This document shows, in pieces, positions 31,901 through 39,506 of a DNA stretch of 64,000 bases. The notes beneath the pieces were generated by a model that was not told where the DNA came from, made no database searches, and was given only the letters and a program-made list of their open reading frames with translations. Positions within the stretch are counted from its first letter, which is position 1. Each line of letters starts with the position of its first letter. Made by a program: the position numbers and the translations under genes. The stretch is from Streptomyces sp. HUAS YS2 (lineage in GTDB: Bacteria > Actinomycetota > Actinomycetes > Streptomycetales > Streptomycetaceae), in assembly GCF_033343995.1 (NCBI RefSeq), contig NZ_CP137573.1:620001-684000 (forward strand), in the 5' to 3' direction.

Positions 31901-33508
31901 GACCGCGAGCGGCACACGGGCGGCGTCACCGTACCCGAGATCGCCGGCGCGCTCGACGCGTTCGTCCAGCGTTTCGACGAGACGGCCCGGGACACCGTCC
32001 GCCGGCTCCTGAAGTCGCTGGCGTACGCCAAGGGGCAGGGCGTCTCGGTCACCGAGTGGCAGGCGATGACGACCGCGGTGTTCGGCGGGCGCTGCCGGTC
32101 GAGGGATATCGAGTGGTTCGCCTCGCACACCGACGAGCTGATCGTGATGTCCGCCGGCCCCGACGGCGTCTGGTTCCGCCTCCCGCACCCGGCACTCGCG
32201 GACGCCCTGCGCATCGACGACGACCAGACGGCCCATCAGGCCGCGATCACGCAGACCCTGACCTCGCTGGTGCCACCCCGCCCGGGCCTCTCGGGCCCGG
32301 ACTGGCCCCGCGCCGGACGCTACACACGCCGCCACCTGGCCTCGCACGCGGCCGACGGCGACGTGCTCGGCACGCTGCTCGACGACACCGGCTTCCTCGT
32401 GGCGGCGGACCCGACCCCGGACCTCCTGGACGCCCTGGCCTCCTTGGAGGACGGGCGTCGGCGGCGCGACGTCGCCGTGTACCAGCAGTCGTACGAACGG
32501 CTGCGGACGGAACTCTCCCCCGCCGCCCGCCGGGACATCCTCGCGTTCGGCGCTCTGAGTCACGGAGACGTGGATCTCGCACGCGCGCTCGCGAAGGACT
32601 GTATCTGGACTCCCCACTGGTGCACCGAGGACGAGGCCGTCACCGCCGTGGAGTCCGCGGTGGCCCGGGCCAAGCCCCTCGTCGCGTCCGGTCACGAGGG
32701 CGGATTCGTCGAGGTCCGGGACCTGTCCACCGGGCAGAGGCTGTCGCGAACCCGGACGAGCGGGGGCGTTGCCACGCTCACGTGCGTGCACCCCGACGGA
32801 ACGCCGCACGTGGTCGCCCTGGACGCCGAGGGATTCGCGACGCTGTTGCGTCTCGACGACGGTTCGGTGTGGGCCCAGCACCGCCACCGGGCGTCCTCCG
32901 GTCCGCCGGTGGCCGCGACGGGCTTCGATCTGGACGACGGTGCCTACGTCGTCGCGACACCCGTCAACGGGCTGCACGCGGAGCTCTGGAACGCCGTGAC
33001 CGGAGCCATCCGGCGCACGCTGACCCTGTCGAGCGGCATCGTGGACATGGCGCGCACGCATGTGTCCGGCCGGCCGCATGTGGTCGCCGCCGCCAGGGAG
33101 CGCCTGCACGTGAACGCTCTGGACCAGGACGACAACCGGTTCGCCCTGCCGTTCGCGGCACCCGTCACCACCGTCTCCTGCACGTACGTCGACGCCGTGC
33201 CCGTGGCCGTTGCCGGGACGGCGGACGGGAGGGCGCAGACCTGGGACCTCCAGCGCCGCGCCCGCCTGCACACACTCTGGCTCGGGTCCCCCGTCGGCAC
33301 CGTCGTAGCCGGGCTCGTGGGCGGTGTCCCGCACGCCGTCGCCACCGGGGCCGACGACCCGGTGGCCTACATCTGGAACCTCACCCAGGCGGAGCCCGAC
33401 GTGCACCGGATCCATCTCCCGGCCCCCGCCTCCGCACTGGCTCTCACGTACCGCTACCTGAGCCTCGTCATCGACGGCAGCCTGTATGCGCTCAAGATCG
33501 ACCTCTGA
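28994..33508 (+). CDS. SAV_2336/vWA-like – caspase-like – STAND-like NTPase – WD40 fusion protein
   Basis: This 1504-aa protein has, in order: a SAV_2336-type N-terminal helix pair (ALLRALDP, REVAELLWLAGALP); an acidic linker; a vWA-like domain ~165-345 (RWLDVSLVLDAF, LTLVLTDGVS); a helical region to ~500; a caspase-like domain ~551-745; a STAND-like NTPase ~785-1050 with a winged-helix end; a helical segment; and degenerate WD40-like repeats from ~1215 to the C-terminus. In the caspase-like domain His627 (YYAGHAG) is present, but the expected Cys in the DxCxSG motif is Ser675 (FDTSLHHA), 48 residues away as in real caspases. The NTPase P-loop reads GSDGFGRLS (809-817), lacking the Lys, while a Walker B-like ADD (871-872) remains. 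It overlaps the MoxR gene (TGATG). Likely a scaffold, sensor or altered effector. Confidence 0.8.
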   Translation: MERLAALLRALDPDGGNAPPNAREVAELLWLAGALPGPAAGDDADATAGRPRPEASDRTTSADGAAGPPAEVDAPPTRLFLPGPEHDDGAAAEEERAEVTGTAATERAAPVRVSGPAALPRARELGRALRPLKRRVPSAVRTVLDEDATAGRIAEHGHWLPVLVPEADRWLDVSLVLDAFDGGAAFWEPLGRELRTLLQRLGAFRDVRLHHLLPRADGTAGLAAGPAVPDHQVRAPGLSVDPAGRTLTLVLTDGVSPAWRTRTLLGPLHTWATGGPTAILQALPERVWDSTALAPEPGRFRSTEAGGPNTRLLYEGYRLDATPTAPGAVAVPVLGITPEWLAPWARAVAGPGAFDSAAVVVPAAPPGCTPRVPEPRAGFEEFRARAHPEVFRLATYLAAAPLNLAVMRTVQAAMVPDSPPSDLAEIVYSGLLERVGAATRADGPLDRAYDFAPGVRERLLSTLRRDEADDVITAVSTYYERHSPGFTARFTAAVTDPDGPLTLPVGARHWAEVHSLVRRKQGRGVARVATRRDGLPEAEREEERPRVAREGRRFLITIAVSDYADGPVRGVREDVLRVGEAFGHLSYEHPLSLLNPSASVIERAVTEWAEAVGLHADDAVAVYYAGHAGFPNGRAALVATDHGSDTQAGLLPLEDAFAGLLRSEVGHVLFLFDTSLHHAANEDHPLRYVFDAARATTNIWALTMPISRESADGSDFTKAVSHALRTPEADPAVPFVSVERFHQRLGQILRGNQTPQEVRLSTRTSDATPAPFFPNPSYASRQFAPNVAALTAVSTWLRTGVGSTCLVVGSDGFGRLSLLSDVIELGAPGNPLRQGLPQETLPPAAARYLTLREAEVGGVPSTGEQVVVVADDVGTHHADTIDALAALRNVKVIAAPGPGEELILDGEALVIDLDSPEYRLPMEQYVHSLLSPGAVPRNEARVLADQIALLSGQSRTMARLLVDRVRQLTDRERHTGGVTVPEIAGALDAFVQRFDETARDTVRRLLKSLAYAKGQGVSVTEWQAMTTAVFGGRCRSRDIEWFASHTDELIVMSAGPDGVWFRLPHPALADALRIDDDQTAHQAAITQTLTSLVPPRPGLSGPDWPRAGRYTRRHLASHAADGDVLGTLLDDTGFLVAADPTPDLLDALASLEDGRRRRDVAVYQQSYERLRTELSPAARRDILAFGALSHGDVDLARALAKDCIWTPHWCTEDEAVTAVESAVARAKPLVASGHEGGFVEVRDLSTGQRLSRTRTSGGVATLTCVHPDGTPHVVALDAEGFATLLRLDDGSVWAQHRHRASSGPPVAATGFDLDDGAYVVATPVNGLHAELWNAVTGAIRRTLTLSSGIVDMARTHVSGRPHVVAAARERLHVNALDQDDNRFALPFAAPVTTVSCTYVDAVPVAVAGTADGRAQTWDLQRRARLHTLWLGSPVGTVVAGLVGGVPHAVATGADDPVAYIWNLTQAEPDVHRIHLPAPASALALTYRYLSLVIDGSLYALKIDL

Positions 33509-33525
33509 GAGGTTTCGAAGGGGGC

Positions 33526-33555
33526 GCCTGGCCCGGGCTTTCACCCGGGCCAGGC
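33526..33555 (+). terminator. Strong hairpin terminator after the conflict-type operon
   Basis: GCCTGGCCCGGG (33526-33537) and CCCGGGCCAGGC (33544-33555) form a perfect 12-bp stem with a CTTTCA loop, extended outside by GGGG/CCCC after one mismatch. It lies 18 bases past the stop of the 1504-aa protein and 30 bases before the end of the convergent DUF5685 gene, so it probably terminates both. Confidence 0.85.
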
Positions 33556-33584
33556 ACCCCTTCCGTCGCGCCCGCGTGTGGCGT

Positions 33585-34976
33585 TCAGTCGCAGCAGTCG
33601 CAGCAGCACTTGCACGGGTTGCAGCAGCCACCGCCGCCGCCGCATCCGTCACCCGAGCCACCGCCGGAACCACCTGAGCCACCCGAGCCCCCGGATCCCT
33701 GGCCGCCGCCCCAACCACCCGAGGAGCCACCTGAGTTGCCGCCGCCCTGACCGCCGCCGAACCAGCCGTCACCGCCTGAACCGTCCCTGCCGGAACCGTC
33801 CCGAGTCGAGCCGCCGTTGCGGTTGCCGTCACCGAACTGCCAGGATTCTCCGTCGTCCTGGCCGTCGTCGCAGCGGCAGCAGTTGAAGCACGACCCGCAA
33901 TCGGCGCACAACCGGCGCCACTCGCCGCACCGTCGGCACTGCCCCTCCGGCGGTCGGCCCGAGGCCATCGCTCCGCCCACCGGGGCCGCGCCCGTGAGCA
34001 CCCCGACGCCGCAGGCCGCGCCCGTGCCGGTCTCCGCCGGCGTTTCCGTCGCCGTACGACGTCCCAGCCAGGGCAGCATGCGCGGGCCCCGCGCCTGCCG
34101 ACGGTGCTCATGGTGACGATGCCGAGGGTCGAAGGCTCGCTCGACGGCACGCTCCAACTCGCCGCCCAGAAGCGCCTGTACGAGCCGCCCGTCGACGAAC
34201 TCGGCGTCGGACAGGGCGAGTCGGATTCCATGGACGGCGTCGTCGCATAGCCGGCGCACCTCGGCGCGGTGTGCGCCGGTCACCGCGATCGGGTTCCACG
34301 CGCCTGACGCCTCGTCCGCGTCCAAATCCTCCACCGCGTCCAGCAGATGCGCCAGCCGGCCGAACAGGCGGCCGGCTTCCGACAGCGGTCCTGTGTTGCC
34401 CGGGCGGTCCGTGAGCACCGCGGTGTACGCGAAGGCTGCCGCGGTCGCCGTCTCCGTGGGCTCCGTGACCGTCAGCAGAGAGCCACCGGGTCCGGTCGAA
34501 CGCTCGATCTCCGGCTGGCGCTCGACCGCCTCGAGCAGCACCCCGGTGTCGAAGCCGAGTCGTTCGCCGCCCGTGGCGCCCGCACGGGCCCAGCGGTGGG
34601 CGATCCGGCGGGACGCCGTCGCCACCGGGCGGCGGCCCAACAGGCCGTCGCCGTCGGCCACATGGTCGCGCACCTTCGCCGCGGCCAGCACCAGCGACAC
34701 CGTCGCCGCCAGCCGGGCGCCCTCACCCTGTGCCACGTCCGCCGACCGCATCCCGCGCAGCGGGCACGGACCGGCGCCTCGCCGCCAGTCCCCGGAACGC
34801 TCCGACTGCGCTTCGGTCAGCACCGAGATGATCAGGCCGTCGTAGTTGGTGGCCACCCTGGCGAACTGCCCGTACTCGCTGCGCAACGCCAGGCACAGCC
34901 CGCACAGATGCGCCATCCACTCGGTACGCAGGCCCTCGCCCAGCCGATGGCGGCACGGCCTGATGATTCCGAACAC
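33585..34976 (-). CDS. DUF5685 family protein with Gly-rich and Cys-rich tail
   Basis: This 463-aa protein starts at GTG 34976 (GGGGAG 7-8 bases upstream) with the family opening VFGIIRPCRHRLGEGLRTEWMAHLCGLCLAL, including a CxxC. The helical body (~1-310) is DUF5685, of unknown function. After a basic linker (RHRHHEHRRQARG) come a zinc-ribbon-like cysteine cluster (CRRCGEWRRLCADCGSC then FNCCRCDD), a long Gly/Ser tract (~70 residues) and the terminus GCCNPCKCCCDCCD. Eight cysteines in the last 14 residues suggest metal binding or a post-translationally modified tail. The frame extends to 35129 but lacks a better start. It faces the conflict-type operon across a shared terminator and is divergent from the exopolysaccharide locus. 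Confidence 0.83.
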   Translation of the reverse strand: MFGIIRPCRHRLGEGLRTEWMAHLCGLCLALRSEYGQFARVATNYDGLIISVLTEAQSERSGDWRRGAGPCPLRGMRSADVAQGEGARLAATVSLVLAAAKVRDHVADGDGLLGRRPVATASRRIAHRWARAGATGGERLGFDTGVLLEAVERQPEIERSTGPGGSLLTVTEPTETATAAAFAYTAVLTDRPGNTGPLSEAGRLFGRLAHLLDAVEDLDADEASGAWNPIAVTGAHRAEVRRLCDDAVHGIRLALSDAEFVDGRLVQALLGGELERAVERAFDPRHRHHEHRRQARGPRMLPWLGRRTATETPAETGTGAACGVGVLTGAAPVGGAMASGRPPEGQCRRCGEWRRLCADCGSCFNCCRCDDGQDDGESWQFGDGNRNGGSTRDGSGRDGSGGDGWFGGGQGGGNSGGSSGGWGGGQGSGGSGGSGGSGGGSGDGCGGGGGCCNPCKCCCDCCD

Positions 34977-35382
34977 CGAAGTTCTCCCCCGTAGGAACAG
35001 TTGTCCGGCCGCGTAGGCCGTCGCAACAGCCTTCCATACGAAGCTCGTCGACCTTCCGGGTGGCCGGTGGTCAGCGTTCGGCGGATCGAGCTTCAAAGTT
35101 TGCGCACACGTTGCACACATTCCCCTCACTCGGTCGGGTCCTATGGTCTACATTGACCATGCTTCGCACGCAACAAACAGTGATCTGCGCGCTACGGACA
35201 GCCAGCAGGCGGGTTTCCGCGTACCTCGGGACTCCGGCAGGACATACGAGTCTGCTGCCGCTCGGGTGGGTGTTCAAGTAGCGCGCATCGGCCGGTGTGC
35301 CGTTCACCGGGGGCGGGGGGCTCCCGGAGCGAGGAACAGTGTTGGACGAACATGTCGAACCACTGGGGACCTGGGGGGTTCT
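34977..35382. other. Divergent intergenic region upstream of the exopolysaccharide locus
   Basis: These 406 bases separate the DUF5685 gene from the priming sugar transferase. No gene is supported: frames are open on both strands but lack ribosome sites. The segment around 35090-35180 is AT-rich for this genome and holds an inverted repeat and candidate promoter. The following ~200 bases would be an unusually long untranslated leader for the 27-kb operon, containing several short GC-rich inverted stretches but no riboswitch I can name. Confidence 0.6.
35143..35181 (+). promoter_or_regulatory. Candidate promoter with overlapping inverted repeat
   Basis: ATGGTC (35143-35148), a 6-base centre and GACCAT (35155-35160) form an inverted repeat. 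Its right arm overlaps TTGACC (35153-35158), which with a 17-base spacer and AACAGT (35176-35181) makes a plausible -35/-10 pair. A bound regulator on the repeat would block this promoter, the only one I can propose for the exopolysaccharide operon. Confidence 0.38.
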
Positions 35383-36861
35383 GTGCGGCAAGGGGGATTG
35401 GTCAGCCCGTTTCCACCGGCGGGCGGACGTGTGGCGAGCGGGGAGATCAGCCGGACCACGAGCGACTGGGAACAGCGGTACCGCCGTACCGTGATCACCA
35501 GCGACACCGTCGCCACCGCCTTCGTGGTGGCGACGATCGGCAACTTCTTCGGCGCCCGGGACGCGGCCAACTGGCATGAGAAATGGGGGATTCTCGCCTT
35601 CGGCACCGAGCTGCTGGTGCTGGGGGCGCTCGCGGTGAGCCGGTCGTGGGCTCCGGCGGTGCTCGGCCAGGGCGCCGAGGAATTCCGCCGGCTCGGTCGC
35701 TCACTGCTGACGGCGACCGTCGTGCTGGCGCTCGGCGGGATCGCCCTCACCTCGCGCAACATCAAGCTCTGGATCTTCGTCGCGATCCCGGCGATCGCGC
35801 TCGTCACCATGACCGCTCGGTATCTGCTGCGCCTCTGGCTGCACAGGCAGCGGAACGAAGGACGATGCCTCAGACCCGTGCTCGCTGCCGGCAGCCCGGC
35901 CACGCTGCGCGATCTGATCACCCGGACCCGCAAGTTCCCGCACCTCGGCTGGCGGGTGGAGGCGGTGTGCACCACGGACGGTCTCGGGCCCGACGGTGAC
36001 CGACTCGACGGAGTTCCGGTCGTCGGCCGGCTGACGGATGTCGCCGGCCACGTCCACCGCGACGGCTACCGCGTCGTCGCGGTCACTCCGGACCCGCACT
36101 GGTCGCCCGACCGGCTGAAGCGGCTGGCCTGGAACCTCGAGGGCAGCGACGCCGAGATGATCGTGGCCCCCGTGCTGATGGAGGTGGCCGGACCGCGGCT
36201 GCACGTCGACGCGGTGCTCGGGATCCCGCTGCTGCGGGTCAGCATGCCGACCTTCACCGGCGGCCGCCGGGCGGTCAAGGGGGTCGTCGACCGGTTGGGC
36301 GCGGTGATCCTGCTGATGCTGTTCGCGCCCCTGATGGTGTTCGTCGCGCTGCTCGTGCTGCTGGAGAGCCGGGGCGGGGCGTTCTACCGCCAGCGCAGGG
36401 TCGGCAGGGACGGCCGCGAGTTCACCATGCTCAAGTTCCGCACCATGGTCGCCGGGGCCGACGCGGCGCGTGCCGAGCTGGCCGACCTCAACGAGGGCGC
36501 CGGCCCACTGTTCAAGCTCCGCCGGGATCCGCGGGTGACCCGGGTGGGATCAGTGCTGCGCCGGTACTCGATCGACGAACTCCCGCAGCTCTTCAACGTG
36601 CTCACCGGATCGATGTCGCTCGTGGGTCCGCGGCCGCCTTTGCCGGAGGAGACCGCCGCGTACGGCCCGGACATCCGGCGGCGGCTGCTGGTCAAGCCCG
36701 GGCTCACCGGTCTGTGGCAGATCAGCGGACGCAGCGACCTGTCGTGGGAGGAAGCGGTCCGGCTGGACCTGCGGTACGTGGAGGACTGGTCGCTGGCACT
36801 GGACACGGTGATCTTGTGGAAGACGCTGCGGGCGGTGCTCTACGGCCAGGGGGCCTACTGA
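35383..36861 (+). CDS. Priming exopolysaccharide sugar transferase (undecaprenyl-phosphate glycosyl-1-phosphate transferase type)
   Basis: The 492-aa protein has a membrane N-terminal half with about four spans (TVATAFVVATIGNFF, LLVLGALAV, LTATVVLALGGIAL, IFVAIPAIALVTM), a Rossmann-like middle region, one further membrane segment (LGAVILLMLFAPLMVFVALLVLL) and the C-terminal sugar transferase domain: FYRQRRVGRDGREFTMLKFRTM, RVGSVLRRYSIDELPQLFNVL, SLVGPRPPLPEE, KPGLTGLWQISGRSDL. It moves a sugar-1-phosphate onto undecaprenyl phosphate to start the repeat unit. I place the start at GTG 35383 behind GGGGGG; the frame is open to 35143 and a later GTG near 35431 is possible. Confidence 0.9.
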   Translation: MRQGGLVSPFPPAGGRVASGEISRTTSDWEQRYRRTVITSDTVATAFVVATIGNFFGARDAANWHEKWGILAFGTELLVLGALAVSRSWAPAVLGQGAEEFRRLGRSLLTATVVLALGGIALTSRNIKLWIFVAIPAIALVTMTARYLLRLWLHRQRNEGRCLRPVLAAGSPATLRDLITRTRKFPHLGWRVEAVCTTDGLGPDGDRLDGVPVVGRLTDVAGHVHRDGYRVVAVTPDPHWSPDRLKRLAWNLEGSDAEMIVAPVLMEVAGPRLHVDAVLGIPLLRVSMPTFTGGRRAVKGVVDRLGAVILLMLFAPLMVFVALLVLLESRGGAFYRQRRVGRDGREFTMLKFRTMVAGADAARAELADLNEGAGPLFKLRRDPRVTRVGSVLRRYSIDELPQLFNVLTGSMSLVGPRPPLPEETAAYGPDIRRRLLVKPGLTGLWQISGRSDLSWEEAVRLDLRYVEDWSLALDTVILWKTLRAVLYGQGAY

Positions 36862-36934
36862 TGCATGGGGATCGTCGTCCGGCCGGGATACGGACCGCGG
36901 GCCGGAAGGGCCTGCCAGGGGGGAGGAACGGGAG

Positions 36935-38251
36935 ATGAGAGTCAGCGTTTTCGGGCTCGGCTACGTGGGCTGCGTGTCGGCCGCGTGCCTGGCCGGCATG
37001 GGTCACGAGGTCATCGGGGTGGACGTGAACCAGGTGAAGGTCGACCTGGTCAACGACGGCAAGGCCCCGGTGGTCGAGGAACGGATCGGCGAACTCATCG
37101 CCGAGGTCGTGCGGACCGGAGCTTTACGAGCCACCGGCGACGTCCGCGAGGCGATCATGGAGAGCGACGTGTCGCTGGTCTGCGTGGGCACGCCGTCGGA
37201 GCCCAACGGCAGCCTGTGCACCACGTATCTGGAGCGGGTCACCGAGGAGATCGGCGCCGCGCTGGCGGAGCGGGGTGGGGCGCACACCGTCGTGTTCCGC
37301 AGCACCATGCTCCCGGGCACCTGCCTGAACCTGCTGGTGCCGATCCTGGAGAAGTACGTCGGCGGCACCGCCGGGGTGGACGTCGGCGTCGCGGTCAACC
37401 CGGAGTTCCTGCGCGAGGGCACGAGCGTGCGGGACTTCTTCGACCCGCCCAAGACCGTCATCGGCGAACTCGACCCGGCGAGCGGCGACATCGTGGCGGC
37501 ACTGTACGAAGGACTGCCCGGCGAGGTGTTCCGGGTGCCGATCCCGACCGCCGAGGCGATCAAGTACGCGGACAACGCGTTCCACGGCCTCAAGATCGGC
37601 TTCGCGAACGAGCTGGGCGCGGTGTGCCAGGCGCTCGGGGTGGACTCCCACCAGGTGATGGACGTGTTCCTGGCCGACCGCAAGCTGAACATCAGCCCCG
37701 CCTACCTGCGGCCCGGCTTCGCCTTCGGCGGCTCCTGCCTGCCCAAGGACCTGCGCAGCCTGGTCCACGCGGCACAGCGCGCCGACGTCTCGGTGCCCAT
37801 CCTCGCCCACGTGCTGCCCTCCAACTCCGAACATCTTCGCCGCGCGGTGGAGTTGGTCGAGCGCACCGGCAAGCGCCGGGTGGGTCTGTTCGGGCTGTCG
37901 TTCAAGCCCGGCACCGACGACCTCCGTGAGAGCCCGCTCGTCGAGCTGGCGGAGAGGCTCTTCGGCAAGGGGTACGACCTGCGGATCTACGACCCCAACG
38001 TGAACCTCTCCCGGCTGCTCGGCGCCAACCGCGAGTACATCGAGACCCGGCTGCCGCACCTCGCGCAGCTGCTCGCGGAGTCCGTCGACGAGGTGCTCGA
38101 CCATGCCGAGGTGTGCCTGGTCGGGACCATGGATCCGGCCGTGCTCGCGGCGCTGCCCCATGGCGACGGCCCGCTGATCGTCGACCTCGTCCGCCTTCCC
38201 GACGCCGACGCGCGCCGGGCCGAACCGGGGTACATGGGCCTTGCTTGGTGA
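36935..38251 (+). CDS. GDP-mannose 6-dehydrogenase, AlgD-like
   Basis: The 438-aa protein starts at ATG 36935 behind GGGGAGGAACGGGAG. It has RVSVFGLGYVGCVSAACLA, the linking region NELGAVCQALGVDSHQVMD, and the active-site loop RPGFAFGGSCLPKDLR with the nucleophile at C268, the same number as in Pseudomonas AlgD. GLSFKPGTDDLRESPLVELAE and the ANREYIE motif also follow AlgD more closely than UDP-glucose dehydrogenases. It converts GDP-mannose to GDP-mannuronate with two NAD, which would make mannuronic acid a building block of this polymer. UDP-sugar specificity cannot be excluded by eye. Confidence 0.86.
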   Translation: MRVSVFGLGYVGCVSAACLAGMGHEVIGVDVNQVKVDLVNDGKAPVVEERIGELIAEVVRTGALRATGDVREAIMESDVSLVCVGTPSEPNGSLCTTYLERVTEEIGAALAERGGAHTVVFRSTMLPGTCLNLLVPILEKYVGGTAGVDVGVAVNPEFLREGTSVRDFFDPPKTVIGELDPASGDIVAALYEGLPGEVFRVPIPTAEAIKYADNAFHGLKIGFANELGAVCQALGVDSHQVMDVFLADRKLNISPAYLRPGFAFGGSCLPKDLRSLVHAAQRADVSVPILAHVLPSNSEHLRRAVELVERTGKRRVGLFGLSFKPGTDDLRESPLVELAERLFGKGYDLRIYDPNVNLSRLLGANREYIETRLPHLAQLLAESVDEVLDHAEVCLVGTMDPAVLAALPHGDGPLIVDLVRLPDADARRAEPGYMGLAW

Positions 38252-39506
38252 CACGAAGAGCGGCGACGGGCTCGGCCGGCGCGCGCTGATCCTGGTGGAG
38301 AACCTGTCGGTGCCGTTCGACCGGCGGGTGTGGCAGGAGTGCACGACGCTGCGCGACGCCGGCTGGGAGGTGCACGTCATCTGTCCCCGGGGGGAGAAGC
38401 GGGACAGGGAACCGGAGGCGGTGATCGACGGGGTGCGGATCCACCGCTACCCGTTGCGCGCGGCCACCGGAGGGCCGGCCGGCTTCCTGCAGGAGTACGG
38501 AACGGCGTTGTGGCACACGTTCCGGCTGGCCCGCAAGGTCGGCCCGGTCGACGTGGTCCACGCCTGCAATCCGCCGGACCTGTTGTTCCTGCCTGCGCTG
38601 TGGCTGAAGCGGCGCGGGACGCGGTTCGTCTTCGACCAGCACGATCTGGTCCCCGAGCTGTACCTCTCCCGGTTCGGCCGCGGCAAGGACCTGCTCTACC
38701 GGGCCGTGTGCGCGCTGGAACGGATGACCTACCGGACCGCGGACGTCGTGCTCGCCACGAACGAGAGCTACCGAAACGTCGCACTGCGCCGCGGGCGTGT
38801 GCGGCCGGAGAACGTCTTCGTGGTGCGCAGCGCGCCCGACATCGAACGCTTCCACCCGGTGCCGGCCGAGCCGGACCTCAAGCGCGGCAAGCCTCATCTG
38901 CTGTGCTACCTCGGGGTGATGGGCCCTCAGGACGGCGTCGACTACGCCTTGCGGGCCCTCGCGAAGCTGCGCGACGAGCTCGGGCGGGCCGACTGGCACG
39001 CGGTGTTCGTCGGCGCCGGCGACGCCTTCGACGCGATGGTCGAGCTGTCCCGGCGGCTCGGGCTCTCGGAGCAGGTGCAGTTCACCGGACGCATTCCGGA
39101 CGCCGACCTGGTGCGCTACCTGTCCACCGCGGACGTGTGCCTCTCCCCCGACCCGCGCAATCCGCTCAACGACGTGTCGACCATGAACAAGGTCCTGGAG
39201 TACATGGTCATGGGCCGGCCGATCGTCTCGTTCGACCTCCGGGAGGCGCGAGTCTCCGCCGGTGACGCCGCCGTCTACGCGACCGCCGACGACGAGGGCG
39301 AGTTCGCCGGGCTCATCGCGCGGCTCCTCGACGATCCGGAGGAGCGGGCCCGGATGGGCAAGATCGGCCAGGAGCGGATCAGCGGGGAGCTCTCATGGCG
39401 GCGCTCGCAGCAAGCGCTGCTGGCCGCGTACGCCGTCGCCGTCCGCGACCGCGCTCCCGTGACGGGGGCCGGCCCGGTCAGGTCAGGGAGAAGGCCGCGT
39501 CGTTGA
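38241..39506 (+). CDS. Glycosyltransferase family 4 (WcaI-like)
   Basis: The 421-aa protein is a GT-B glycosyltransferase. The N-terminal domain has RRALILVENLSVPFDRRVWQECTTLRDAGWEVHVICP and PVDVVHACNPPDLLFLPALWL; the C-terminal nucleotide-sugar domain has KPHLLCYLGVMGPQDGVDYALRAL, VQFTGRIPDADLVRYLSTADVCLSPDPRNPLND and the acceptor-side MNKVLEYMVMGRPIVSFDL, a variant of the E-x7-E motif. It adds a sugar to the lipid-linked intermediate at the cytoplasmic membrane face. TTG 38241 overlaps the dehydrogenase gene by 11 bases and is the only usable start; its ribosome site is weak, so the exact N-terminus is uncertain. Confidence 0.88.
   Translation: MLGDTKSGDGLGRRALILVENLSVPFDRRVWQECTTLRDAGWEVHVICPRGEKRDREPEAVIDGVRIHRYPLRAATGGPAGFLQEYGTALWHTFRLARKVGPVDVVHACNPPDLLFLPALWLKRRGTRFVFDQHDLVPELYLSRFGRGKDLLYRAVCALERMTYRTADVVLATNESYRNVALRRGRVRPENVFVVRSAPDIERFHPVPAEPDLKRGKPHLLCYLGVMGPQDGVDYALRALAKLRDELGRADWHAVFVGAGDAFDAMVELSRRLGLSEQVQFTGRIPDADLVRYLSTADVCLSPDPRNPLNDVSTMNKVLEYMVMGRPIVSFDLREARVSAGDAAVYATADDEGEFAGLIARLLDDPEERARMGKIGQERISGELSWRRSQQALLAAYAVAVRDRAPVTGAGPVRSGRRPRR

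Noticed and set aside
33600..33790. Short repeated triplet pattern resembling a repeat array
   Set aside because: It is the coding sequence for the Gly/Ser tract and Cys-rich tail of the DUF5685 protein, not an array with unique spacers, so no CRISPR.
28892..34231. Very long minus-strand open frame (~1780 codons) opposite the caspase-like protein
   Set aside because: It is the antisense shadow of a high-GC gene: the translation is Arg/Gly/Ala-rich without recognisable domains, and the plus strand encodes clear families throughout.
35159..35281. Possible 40-codon leader peptide (MLRTQQTVICALRT...) before the exopolysaccharide operon
   Set aside because: No ribosome site, and its start lies inside the proposed promoter, so the transcript would not include it.
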